Shown piece by piece: positions 45,010 through 52,928 of a stretch of DNA of 64,000 nt. The DNA lies in the NCBI GenBank assembly GCA_018241725.1, contig JAFEDI010000108.1, positions 62,001 to 126,000 on the forward strand, written 5' to 3'. Position numbers and translations under genes: made by a program. The DNA is from Pseudomonadota bacterium (lineage in GTDB: Bacteria; Pseudomonadota; Gammaproteobacteria; Burkholderiales; Rhodocyclaceae). Numbering within the stretch: the first letter of the stretch is position 1; every line of letters starts with the position of its first letter. The notes under the pieces were generated by a model that searched no databases, had not been told where the DNA came from, and saw nothing but the letters and a program-made list of their open reading frames with translations.

Positions 45010-47775
45010 CTAGATCAGGCGCAGCCCCGCCGGCAAGGCCTCGCCGAAGCTGAGGCGGCTTTCGGCCTCGTCCAGTCGGACGACTTCCCGCAGCATCGTG
45101 ATCCAGCCCTGCGGTGCGCGGATCGCGGTGAGGCGGCGGATCACCTCTTCGCGCAACTCATCGGGCAGATCCCGACTGCGGTCGCCAGTCAGGCGGGCGA
45201 TCTGCGCGGCCGCAAAACCGGCCTGCGGCAGCGCCTTCCAGTCGAGGGCCAGCACGGCCGCCAGCCACTCGGCGCCAATCTCGGGAGGCACCACCTGGTG
45301 CGCGCTGCCGTACAGCGACGCGCGAGCGCCGACGCGGCCGAGCGCCCAGCACGCCTGCGCCCTTTCGGCCGGACGCTGCAGACGCTCCACGAGCCACTTG
45401 CCGACCTCGATGCGGTGCATCACCGGCACCCCCTCCAGCACCGCCGCCAGACGCACCATATCCTCATAGCTGGCCTGCAGCGGCGCACGGGCACGCCCCT
45501 CGGCGGCGGGCTCCAGATGGCCGGCCAGCACCTCCAGCACCTGCAATTGCGCAGCCTCGGGCAGTCCGCCCGCCACGCGGCGCCACAAGGTCCACCAGGC
45601 GCTCCAGTTGCGGCCCTCGTTCACGTACTGGATACCCTCGCCAAACAGCGCCCACAGCCGCTCGATACGCCACTCGTCGAGGGCCGCGCCGAGCCCCGGG
45701 CGCAGGCAGTAGCCCGCCAGGTTCAACCACACCCGCTCGTGCTCCGCGGAACGGCGCCGGCGTCTAGCACGCTCGACGAGGGCGTCGAAGAGAGGGCGCA
45801 GCAGCGCCGTGTCCCATTCATCCCGCGGGCCGAGCAAACGTTCGAGGCGGGTACGCAGCTGGCGCCCCCCTCTCGGGTCTGCACCCTTGCCCTGGCTACC
45901 GAAGACCGCGTCGATGAGCGCGATGGCCTCGGCGAGACCTGGAGCAGCCGGCGGAGGGACTTCGGTGGCCTCGCCGCGCAACGCAAAGTCCAGCTTCCAG
46001 CGCGGGCGGTCCTCGCCGGTGCCGACACAGTTCATCTCCAGAGTGCCAACCTCTGTCATCGTGGCGGCCAGGCTCACGACCACGCTGCTCTGGCGACTGC
46101 CCTGCGACGCGGGCAGCAGCGCGGCGACGGGGGGCAGGTGAATGAAATCCGCCTGGTCAGGATCGACCAGATCGCCGGCCTGCCAGAGACTGTCGCCGCT
46201 GGTCGAGACAAGGTGGAAACGCACCGGCCGGCCCAGTTGCAGCGCAAAACGGCGGTCCGGCAATACGACTTCACGGCCGGATTCCGTACCCCGCGGCAGC
46301 ACGCAGATCGCGCTCCGCCGCCCATCCTCCTCCAGCACCAGGAAATAGCTGCGTGCCGAACCGCCACCGATGGCCGGTCCCAGGCCGGTGCGCGCCTCTC
46401 GCACCAGAGCGAAGGCGACGGCACCGCGCGCCACTGCCACATCGGGGGCGTCGTTGTGCAGTACACGCGGCGCACTGCCGCGCCAGGCGGTGAGCACGTC
46501 CACCAGCCGTCGGCTCAGCGCGTCCGCGCGGAACACACCGCCATTGAGCAATACGGTATCCGGCACCGGGAGCTCACCAGCGGGCAGCGCATCCGGCCCC
46601 AGGGCCGCTCGTGCCGCACTCGCATGGCGCTGCAGGAAGGCCGCCAGATGACGGGTGATCGCCGGATCGGCCGGATAAGGCAGGCCGAATTCGACGATCG
46701 CCGCCCGGCGCCGCTGCGGCGTTTCGTCGGAGCCGCCGACGGGCAGAAAGCCATCGACGACCAGCGCCTCGACCTCCGCGCGGGTCAGCACGACGGAGCG
46801 CGCTGCGCCGATCAGCCGGGAGCCCTCGCCGAGCAGGGTCACACTGAGTTGCTCCGGCCCGTCTGCCGCCAGCAACTGTTCCTTGGCTGCCCGGCAGCGC
46901 TGCACCAGTTGTGCAAAACGCGCAGCAGACAGGCGCTCGGAGCCGCCCAGGCGACGCTCGGCAAGATGAGCGAGAGCCAGGTCCATGTTGTCGCCGCCGA
47001 GCATCAGATGGTCGCCGACGCCGATGCGGGTCAGCCGCGGCACGCCGCCCTCCCCGCTCTGCCCAACCTCCACCTGGACCAGGGTGAGGTCGGTAGTGCC
47101 GCCGCCTACGTCGCAGACCAGCACCAGGCGCGACCCGGCGAGTTCACTGGCGAGTTGCTCACGGTGACGGAACAACCAGTCATGAAAGGCTGCCTGGGGC
47201 TCTTCGACAAGCCGTAGCTGCGGCAGGCCGGCCAGCCGCGCGGCCTCAACGGTAAAGGCGCGGGCACCTTCGTCGAAGGATGCCGGCACCGTGAGCACGA
47301 TGTCCTGGGCAGCCAGCGGGGCATCCGGAAAACGCGCATCCCAGGCGGCGCGCACATGGGCGAGATAGCTGGCGCTGGCGGCCACCGGGGACACACGCGG
47401 CACATCGTCGCCGGCCCCCCATGGCAGGATGGGCGCACTGCGGTCGACGCCCGCGTGGGACAGCCAGCTCTTGGCACTGGCCACCAGGCGCCCTGGCACC
47501 TGGGCGCCCAGATCGCGGGCATAACTGCCGATGATCGCCGGCGGGCCCTCATCCCGTTCCGACGCCACCTGCCATGGCAGGCTCAGCGAAGCCGTATCCA
47601 GCTCACCGGGCGCCGGGTGGTAGCGCAGCGAGGGCAGCAGCGGCCGAGCCGCAACCTCGCCCCGGCCGACGAACTGCTCGATGGCCAGCAACTCGATGCG
47701 GGTCTCGCCCGGCGCCGCGTAGGCAACGACCGTATTGCTGGTACCGAGGTCGATACCGACGGTGTAGCGGCTCAC
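45010..47775 (-). CDS. Hsp70-family protein with long C-terminal extension (second of pair)
   Basis: 921 residues from a GTG at 47775, 10 bp after the previous stop, with GGGAGG just upstream; the frame extends to 47892 inside the upstream gene and is not used. Actin-like ATPase domain about 1-440 with phosphate-1 VGIDLGTSNTVVAYA, phosphate-2 LVCDVGGGTTDLTLV and adenosine motif LLNGGVFRADAL. A divergent substrate-binding-like part follows (about 450-600), then ~300 residues unlike DnaK, helical and Leu/Ala/Arg-rich (ERVWLNLAGYCLRPGLGAAL, WALGRVGARASLYG). No J-protein or GrpE is nearby. It is about 280 residues longer than DnaK. Function unknown. Confidence 0.87.
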   Translation of the reverse strand: MSRYTVGIDLGTSNTVVAYAAPGETRIELLAIEQFVGRGEVAARPLLPSLRYHPAPGELDTASLSLPWQVASERDEGPPAIIGSYARDLGAQVPGRLVASAKSWLSHAGVDRSAPILPWGAGDDVPRVSPVAASASYLAHVRAAWDARFPDAPLAAQDIVLTVPASFDEGARAFTVEAARLAGLPQLRLVEEPQAAFHDWLFRHREQLASELAGSRLVLVCDVGGGTTDLTLVQVEVGQSGEGGVPRLTRIGVGDHLMLGGDNMDLALAHLAERRLGGSERLSAARFAQLVQRCRAAKEQLLAADGPEQLSVTLLGEGSRLIGAARSVVLTRAEVEALVVDGFLPVGGSDETPQRRRAAIVEFGLPYPADPAITRHLAAFLQRHASAARAALGPDALPAGELPVPDTVLLNGGVFRADALSRRLVDVLTAWRGSAPRVLHNDAPDVAVARGAVAFALVREARTGLGPAIGGGSARSYFLVLEEDGRRSAICVLPRGTESGREVVLPDRRFALQLGRPVRFHLVSTSGDSLWQAGDLVDPDQADFIHLPPVAALLPASQGSRQSSVVVSLAATMTEVGTLEMNCVGTGEDRPRWKLDFALRGEATEVPPPAAPGLAEAIALIDAVFGSQGKGADPRGGRQLRTRLERLLGPRDEWDTALLRPLFDALVERARRRRRSAEHERVWLNLAGYCLRPGLGAALDEWRIERLWALFGEGIQYVNEGRNWSAWWTLWRRVAGGLPEAAQLQVLEVLAGHLEPAAEGRARAPLQASYEDMVRLAAVLEGVPVMHRIEVGKWLVERLQRPAERAQACWALGRVGARASLYGSAHQVVPPEIGAEWLAAVLALDWKALPQAGFAAAQIARLTGDRSRDLPDELREEVIRRLTAIRAPQGWITMLREVVRLDEAESRLSFGEALPAGLRLI

Positions 47776-47785
47776 GGCCTCCCGC

Positions 47786-49630
47786 TCAGGCGCCACCTTC
47801 ACCGCGCACGTCGAACTGCACTTTCCAGCGCTCATGGCCGCCGACTGGCAGCGCCTCGAGCTCCAGCGTGCCGGTTTCGGTGATGCGGGCATGCAGCTTC
47901 ACCCGCACGACCTCGCCGGGCACGCGGCCTTCGGCGGGCAGCGTGGCCTCGATCTCCTCCAGCTCCTGCAATTCGTCCGGTGCCCAGAAGTCCAGCGTGC
48001 TGCCGACCTGGTCCTGACGGCGCACGGAGGAACCGAAGAAGCGGAAGCGCACCGGCTCGCCGACAACCAGGCCGAACTCCTGCTCCGGCAGCGCCGCGTC
48101 GGTGCCTTCCTCCATGCCGAAGGGGGCGAGGCACAGGGCCTGCACCGGCGGCTCCATACCGGGGATCGCCGGCATCGCCGATTCCACCGCCACGTAGTAG
48201 GCCTGCGCCGTGCCGCCGCGGATGCGCACGCCGCGCCCGCGCCGGGCATAGCCGTAATAGGCGGCGCCGCGCGCCACGGCCAGATCGAGGTCGGCCCCGC
48301 CGAGCAGCCGTGCCGGCGCCGCGCCTTCCGCAGCCAGCCAGCCGTTGAGGATGTCCAGCACACGGTCGGCGATGAGCCCGGACTTGAGCACGCCGCCATT
48401 GAAGAGCACCGCGGTCGGGTGCAGGAAGCTCGCATTGGCTGCCGACGCACCAGCAAAACCTTCCAGCTCTGCCGTCGCGTCGAGCTGGCGGCCGAGGAAG
48501 GCGGCCAGATGGCGCGTGATCGCCGCATCCTGCGCATAGGGCAGGCCCAGCTGGGTCAGCGCGCCACGGGCCCGCGTCTGCGGCCGGTCGGTGGCCGCAA
48601 CCTGCGGGAAGAAGCCGTTGATCAGGCTGGCCGTCAGTTCGTCGCGGGTGAGCTCGGTGCGGATCGAACCGCCAATCAGCTTCGAACCGCGGCTCGGCAC
48701 GACGATGGGCACGCTCATAACCGTGGAATCGGACAGCAGCGTCTCCTTCGCCGCCCGGCAGGCGTGGGCCAGCGCCCGCGTCTGCCACGGATCGAGCTGG
48801 GAGCCCTGGGCGGCAAGCTTGCGTGCGACGCCGTAGGCCAGCGCCAGGTCCATGTTGTCGCCGCCGAGCAGGATGTGCTCGCCCACCGCCACCCGGTGCA
48901 GCTCCAGATTGCCTTCCTGTTCCAGCACGGCGATCAGCGACAGGTCGGTGGTGCCACCGCCCACGTCCACCACCAGGATCAGATCACCCTTGCGCACTTC
49001 CTTGCGCCATTGCCCGCCGCTCTTCTGAATCCAGCTGTAGAGCGCGGCCTGCGGCTCCTCGAGGAGCGTCATCGGGCCGTAGCCGGCCGCCTGGGCCGCC
49101 TCGGCGGTGAGCTCGCGGGCCGCCGGGTCGAAGGACGCCGGGATCGTGACGGTCACGTCCTGCTCGGCGAAGGGCGCCTCCGGATGGGCCAGGTTCCAGG
49201 CGTCGCGCAGATGGGACAGGTAGCGGATCGAGGCGGTGAGCGGCGAAATGCGCGGCACGTCGGCGGAGGCCTCGGCCGGCAGGATCGCCGCCCGGCGGTC
49301 CACGCCCGCGTGGCACAGCCAGCTCTTCGCGCTCGACACCAGACGGATCGGCGTGGCGGCGCCGCGGCTGCGCGCAAACTCACCAACCGCGAAGTCCTGG
49401 CTGCGCGACCACGGCAGATGGAGATCGCCGTCGGCGAGTTCGTCGGCGTGGGGTAGATACAGGAAGGACGGCAGCAGCGGGCGTTCATCCACCGTGCCCG
49501 GACCGTTGAGCTGTGGAATCGCCAGCACCTGCTGCACGGCCTTTTCGCCGTCACTGGCCTCGATGTCCACGTAGGACAGGGCGCAGTGGGTCGTGCCGAG
49601 ATCGATGCCGATCGTGTAGCGGGCGCTCAC
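47786..49630 (-). CDS. Hsp70-family protein (first of pair)
   Basis: 614 residues from a GTG at 49630 overlapping the DUF2760 stop (GTGA). Phosphate-1 IGIDLGTTHCALSYV, phosphate-2 LVVDVGGGTTDLSLI and adenosine motif LFNGGVLKSGLIAD are intact, so ATP binding is expected. The C-terminal ~130 residues are beta-rich but do not match the DnaK peptide-binding domain closely and lack the EEVD-like or lid ending. It shares with the downstream partner a distinctive VSSAKSWLCHAGVDR-type insert (SAKSWLSHAGVDR there), showing that the two are paralogues of one non-DnaK Hsp70 subfamily. Acts presumably in the cytoplasm; client unknown. Confidence 0.9.
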   Translation of the reverse strand: MSARYTIGIDLGTTHCALSYVDIEASDGEKAVQQVLAIPQLNGPGTVDERPLLPSFLYLPHADELADGDLHLPWSRSQDFAVGEFARSRGAATPIRLVSSAKSWLCHAGVDRRAAILPAEASADVPRISPLTASIRYLSHLRDAWNLAHPEAPFAEQDVTVTIPASFDPAARELTAEAAQAAGYGPMTLLEEPQAALYSWIQKSGGQWRKEVRKGDLILVVDVGGGTTDLSLIAVLEQEGNLELHRVAVGEHILLGGDNMDLALAYGVARKLAAQGSQLDPWQTRALAHACRAAKETLLSDSTVMSVPIVVPSRGSKLIGGSIRTELTRDELTASLINGFFPQVAATDRPQTRARGALTQLGLPYAQDAAITRHLAAFLGRQLDATAELEGFAGASAANASFLHPTAVLFNGGVLKSGLIADRVLDILNGWLAAEGAAPARLLGGADLDLAVARGAAYYGYARRGRGVRIRGGTAQAYYVAVESAMPAIPGMEPPVQALCLAPFGMEEGTDAALPEQEFGLVVGEPVRFRFFGSSVRRQDQVGSTLDFWAPDELQELEEIEATLPAEGRVPGEVVRVKLHARITETGTLELEALPVGGHERWKVQFDVRGEGGA

Positions 49631-50208
49631 AGTTCCACCTCTGCCTGGGCGATGATGGACGTATCGTGGCCGTCGGCCAGGCTGGGCAGGCGGCTCTCGG
49701 TGACCCGCCAGCCCCGGTGGCCGAGGCTGCCGGTGAAGGGAGGACTGCCCACGACATTGCCGGTCAGACGCACCGCAGCGGCGTCGAAGCCTTCGGCCAG
49801 CGTGATGCGGCTGCCCTCGCTCTCCTTGCGTACCGGCTCGATGCGGAAGTGCTCGTTCAGCACCTTGCGGCAGCCTTCATGCACGACCCGCGCGGCGGCA
49901 CCGATATCGGCATCGGAATACGCGGCGATATCCTCCTGCACGAAGTCGATGAGGCGCGCATCCCGTTGCAGCAGGCCCAGGAGCTGCTGCGCCGCCTCGT
50001 GAGGGGCACGTTGCAGCACGGCGGGGGCCACCGGCGCGGCGGGCGCAACCGGAGCTACGGGAGCAACAGGCGCCGGCTGCGGGGCATGACCATGGCCATC
50101 CCGCAGGCCGACGATCCGTGCGGCGAATTCGGGATCGGTCAGTATGGACAGGAAGCTGCCGCAGGCCAGCGCGATGCGACGCGGGAAGGAAAGCGGGGTT
50201 TGAGACAT
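49627..50208 (-). CDS. DUF2760 domain protein, first gene of the Hsp70 pair operon
   Basis: 193 residues from the ATG at 50208. N-terminal helix (about 6-25), a flexible Pro/Ala/Val linker with VAPVAPVAPAAPVAP (about 47-62), then the DUF2760 domain (about 65-193: LLQRDARLIDFVQEDIAAYS, GAAARVVHEGCRKVL, PFTGSLGHRGWRVTES). No catalytic residues are assigned to this family. The gene overlaps the first Hsp70 gene by 4 bp. Consistent linkage of DUF2760 with two Hsp70-like genes is known to me from other proteobacteria and suggests a client or nucleotide-exchange-type partner (inference). Confidence 0.85.
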   Translation of the reverse strand: MSQTPLSFPRRIALACGSFLSILTDPEFAARIVGLRDGHGHAPQPAPVAPVAPVAPAAPVAPAVLQRAPHEAAQQLLGLLQRDARLIDFVQEDIAAYSDADIGAAARVVHEGCRKVLNEHFRIEPVRKESEGSRITLAEGFDAAAVRLTGNVVGSPPFTGSLGHRGWRVTESRLPSLADGHDTSIIAQAEVEL

Positions 50209-50362
50209 GGGAGCACCAGACGGTTGATTTTGTCGCGTCGCAATATAACTCACTCGGGGCCGACGAACGATTCTTCCTCAGTGCCTGGCGCTTCCGCCCC
50301 GGCTTGGCTAGCTTTACAGCAGCACCATGATTTGGCCGTGGTGCGTCCGCAAGGAGTCCGGC

Positions 50363-50788
50363 ATGTCACCCACACGTCCCTCCCCGACCGTCGTCGCGGT
50401 GCGCCCCGACAGCGAAGTCCTCACCAGCCAGCGGCTACCCTATTTTGTCGGTATTTCCGGCGCCACGGCCGGCAGTGGCGGCTTGTCCATGCATCTGGTG
50501 GTGATTCCGCCGGGCGGCATGTCGACGCCCCACCTGCACCGCGGCCACGAGACGGCGATCTACGTCCTCGCCGGGCGCGTCGAGACGCGCTACGGCCCGG
50601 GGCTGCGCGACAGCGTGATCAGCTGCGCCGGCGACTTCCTGTTCATTCCACCGGACGTGCCCCATCAGGCCATCAACCTCAGCAAGGATGAAGCGGCCCG
50701 CGCGATCGTCGCCCGCAACGATCCGGCCGAGCAGGACAAGGTCGAGCCTTACGACCCGGCAGAAGCGGACCCGGCAGAAGCGCCTTGA
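50363..50788 (+). CDS. Cupin-domain protein
   Basis: 141 residues from the ATG at 50363, with AAGGAG seven bases upstream. Single cupin barrel: motif 1 TPHLHRGHETAIYVLAGRVE (metal ligands H-x-H and E visible) and motif 2 GDFLFIPPDVPHQAIN (final His). It ends in an acidic repeat, DPAEADPAEAP. Metal-binding single cupins of this size may be isomerases, dioxygenases or sensors; none can be chosen. Its last 40 bp overlap the 3' end of the convergent quinone-reductase gene, so the two tails are encoded by the same DNA. Confidence 0.85.
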   Translation: MSPTRPSPTVVAVRPDSEVLTSQRLPYFVGISGATAGSGGLSMHLVVIPPGGMSTPHLHRGHETAIYVLAGRVETRYGPGLRDSVISCAGDFLFIPPDVPHQAINLSKDEAARAIVARNDPAEQDKVEPYDPAEADPAEAP

Positions 50789-51495
50789 TGAGCCACGGCG
50801 AGGGGTCTCAGCCGATCGTCGTAATCCGCGAGGCTCGGAAACTGTAGCGGCACGTCGCCCTCGATCGTCTGGAGGCGGGCCTTCCAGTCGTCCATGATCC
50901 CGTTGCGCGCCTCGTCGCTGATGTAGGGAATATGCCAGCCGACGAAAGGCGGCAGCACCTGCAGCCCCGCGTAGCCCAGCGTGCCCTGCAGCAGATGGCG
51001 CAGCATGCCGTCCAGCGGGCCGTGGATGCCTTCCACCCCGAACATGTGTTCCTGGCCGCCCAGCGTAAGGCCGACCAGGGCACGGCGGCCGATCAGCCCG
51101 CCGCGGTCGTACACACGCTTGCCGCCATAGACCTGGCCCGACACGAAGACCCGGTCGATCCAGCCCTTCAGCATGGCCGGCGTCGAGAACCAGAAGACCG
51201 GGAAGACCAGCACCAGCAAGTCGCACCACAACAGCTTGTCGAGCTCGGCCTGGATGTCCGCACTGAGGGTGCCGTTGTCGGCGCCGTGGCGTTGTTCGAG
51301 GGCATAGACGCAGTACTCCGGGTTGGCGCGCGCGCCGAAGTCCTCCGCCGAGGCCACCGGCTGGAAGCCCATCGCGTACAGGTCCGACACCTGCACCTCG
51401 TGGCCCTGGCGCTGGAACTCCTCGACTGCCGTCGACTTCATTGCCGTGCAGAAGGACTTCGGCTCGGGGTGGGCGTGAACGATGAACACTTTCAT
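50749..51495 (-). CDS. NAD(P)H:quinone oxidoreductase, flavodoxin-like (MdaB/KefF/NQO family)
   Basis: 248 residues from the ATG at 51495 (GGAG upstream). Flavodoxin-2 fold: VFIVHAHPEPKSFCTAMKST for the FMN/FAD phosphate region, LVFPVFWFSTPAMLKGWIDR, and GGQEHMFGVEGIHGPLDGML. These enzymes carry out two-electron reduction of quinones and related electrophiles. It is divergent from the GlxA-type regulator at 51611 across 115 bp, which is the likely controller. The C-terminal tail GASAGSASAGS lies over the 3' end of the cupin gene and is probably disordered. Confidence 0.9.
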   Translation of the reverse strand: MKVFIVHAHPEPKSFCTAMKSTAVEEFQRQGHEVQVSDLYAMGFQPVASAEDFGARANPEYCVYALEQRHGADNGTLSADIQAELDKLLWCDLLVLVFPVFWFSTPAMLKGWIDRVFVSGQVYGGKRVYDRGGLIGRRALVGLTLGGQEHMFGVEGIHGPLDGMLRHLLQGTLGYAGLQVLPPFVGWHIPYISDEARNGIMDDWKARLQTIEGDVPLQFPSLADYDDRLRPLAVAHQGASAGSASAGS

Positions 51496-51610
51496 GGACT
51501 GGCTCCGTTTCTGATGGGTAGGTGTTGATGAATGCGGACGCAGTTTAGAAACGGGCCCCTGCTGTGTAGAGTGGCGAAACCGACTATTTCTGTGCGATAT
51601 CCGCCACCCC

Positions 51611-52603
51611 ATGATCCGTGCCGCCATCCTTGCCTTCGACCAATGCCACGCCTCCAGCGTCGGCGGCTTTGCCGACATCCTGCAGGTCGCCAACGCTCAT
51701 CTGCTGCGCCGACAAGGCGCGGCAGCGGAACAGTTCGCATGGCAGTTCGTGTCGATCACGGGTCACCCCGTCGTGGCCAGCAATGGGTTGCCACTGGCAA
51801 CCCGCAGGCTGGAGCCCGGTGAGCACTACGACCTCGTCTTAGTGCCCAGCCTGCACTACGGCGGGCGGCAGGCCTTTGAGCAGATCCTCGCCGCCCAGGC
51901 CGACACCTGCGCCTGGCTGGTCGGCCAGTGGCAGGCCGGCGCATGGATCGCCGCCAACTGCACCGGCACCTTCGTCCTGGCTCAGACCGGCCTGCTCGAC
52001 GGCAAGGCCGCAACCACCACCTGGTGGCTGGAACAGCAATTCCGTGCCCGCTACCCGCAGGTGGACCTGCAGCTGCGCTCGGTGCTGACCGAAACGGAGC
52101 GACTGATCTGTGCTGGTGCCTCAGCCTCCTACCTGCTGCAGGCCATCCGCGTCATCGAGCGCTTCGTCGGGCCGGCCATTGCTTCGCAGGTGGCCCGCAG
52201 CATGCTGATCGACGTCAGCCAGACCAGCCAGGTGCCCTACCTGCCGCTGCTGGCCGAACGGCCCCACGCCGATTCGCTGGTGGAGCGTGCGCAGCAGTGG
52301 CTGCAGCGCCACATGACGCAGGAACTCCGCATTTCGGCGCTTGCCGCTGCACTGGCGGTCAGCGACCGCACGCTGATCCGGCGCTTCAAGGCCGCCCTGC
52401 AGCAAACGCCGCTGGCCTACCTGCAGGATCTCCGCCTCGAAGCCGCCCGCGCCCTGCTCGAAACCGGCGACCTGAGCGTGGACCTCATCGCCGGCGAAGT
52501 TGGCTACACCGATACCAGTTCGTTCTCGCGCCTGTTCCGGCAACGCATCGGCATGAGCCCCGGCGCCTACCGAAACCGTTTCCAGATCAACGCGGCACCG
52601 TGA
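51611..52603 (+). CDS. GlxA-family transcriptional regulator (DJ-1/PfpI domain + AraC HTH)
   Basis: 330 residues. DJ-1/PfpI-like class I amidotransferase domain about 1-185, with the nucleophile-elbow region as AANCTGTFVLAQTGLLDG (Cys present); AraC double HTH about 225-325 (RISALAAALAVSDRTLIRRF, ALLETGDLSVDLIAGEVGYT, DTSSFSRLFRQRIGMSPGAY). GlxA proteins sense small metabolites or electrophiles. Position divergent from the quinone reductase suggests it turns on that gene under quinone or electrophile stress (inference). Confidence 0.93.
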   Translation: MIRAAILAFDQCHASSVGGFADILQVANAHLLRRQGAAAEQFAWQFVSITGHPVVASNGLPLATRRLEPGEHYDLVLVPSLHYGGRQAFEQILAAQADTCAWLVGQWQAGAWIAANCTGTFVLAQTGLLDGKAATTTWWLEQQFRARYPQVDLQLRSVLTETERLICAGASASYLLQAIRVIERFVGPAIASQVARSMLIDVSQTSQVPYLPLLAERPHADSLVERAQQWLQRHMTQELRISALAAALAVSDRTLIRRFKAALQQTPLAYLQDLRLEAARALLETGDLSVDLIAGEVGYTDTSSFSRLFRQRIGMSPGAYRNRFQINAAP

Positions 52604-52928
52604 TGGCTGGCCGCAGCAGAGCCCACGCAACCGACCACGGTTCGTGCTGCCAGGTGTGCGATAGGGCACATTCCCCGACGGTGTGCAGATACCCATATCG
52701 GTGATAATTGTTTCCCGCTTGCTCCGCGCGATCCATCGACCACGCCGCCCCCCGTATGCCGTCAGCCCAAGGCGCCCTGCCCAGGTTTTCATCCGTGACG
52801 GCCGCCGCGCCCGTCCGGTGGACTACCAGCACATCTTCTGTGCGTGAGGCTTGAAGAGACTTCTCCACCGAGCCACCAGCGAAAGCAATGCGCCCATTCA
52901 ATGCCACTCGATTAAACGCACTACGAAC
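52604..52928. other. 325-bp stretch without a supported gene
   Basis: Between the GlxA-type regulator and the histidine kinase. A leftward frame (52943-52587, 118 codons) has protein-like composition in places, for example GIRGAAWSMDRAEQAGNNYH, and might be a decayed gene end, but I do not recognise it and it overlaps both flanking genes. The region presumably also contains the kinase promoter. No hairpin or repeat stands out. Confidence 0.35.
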
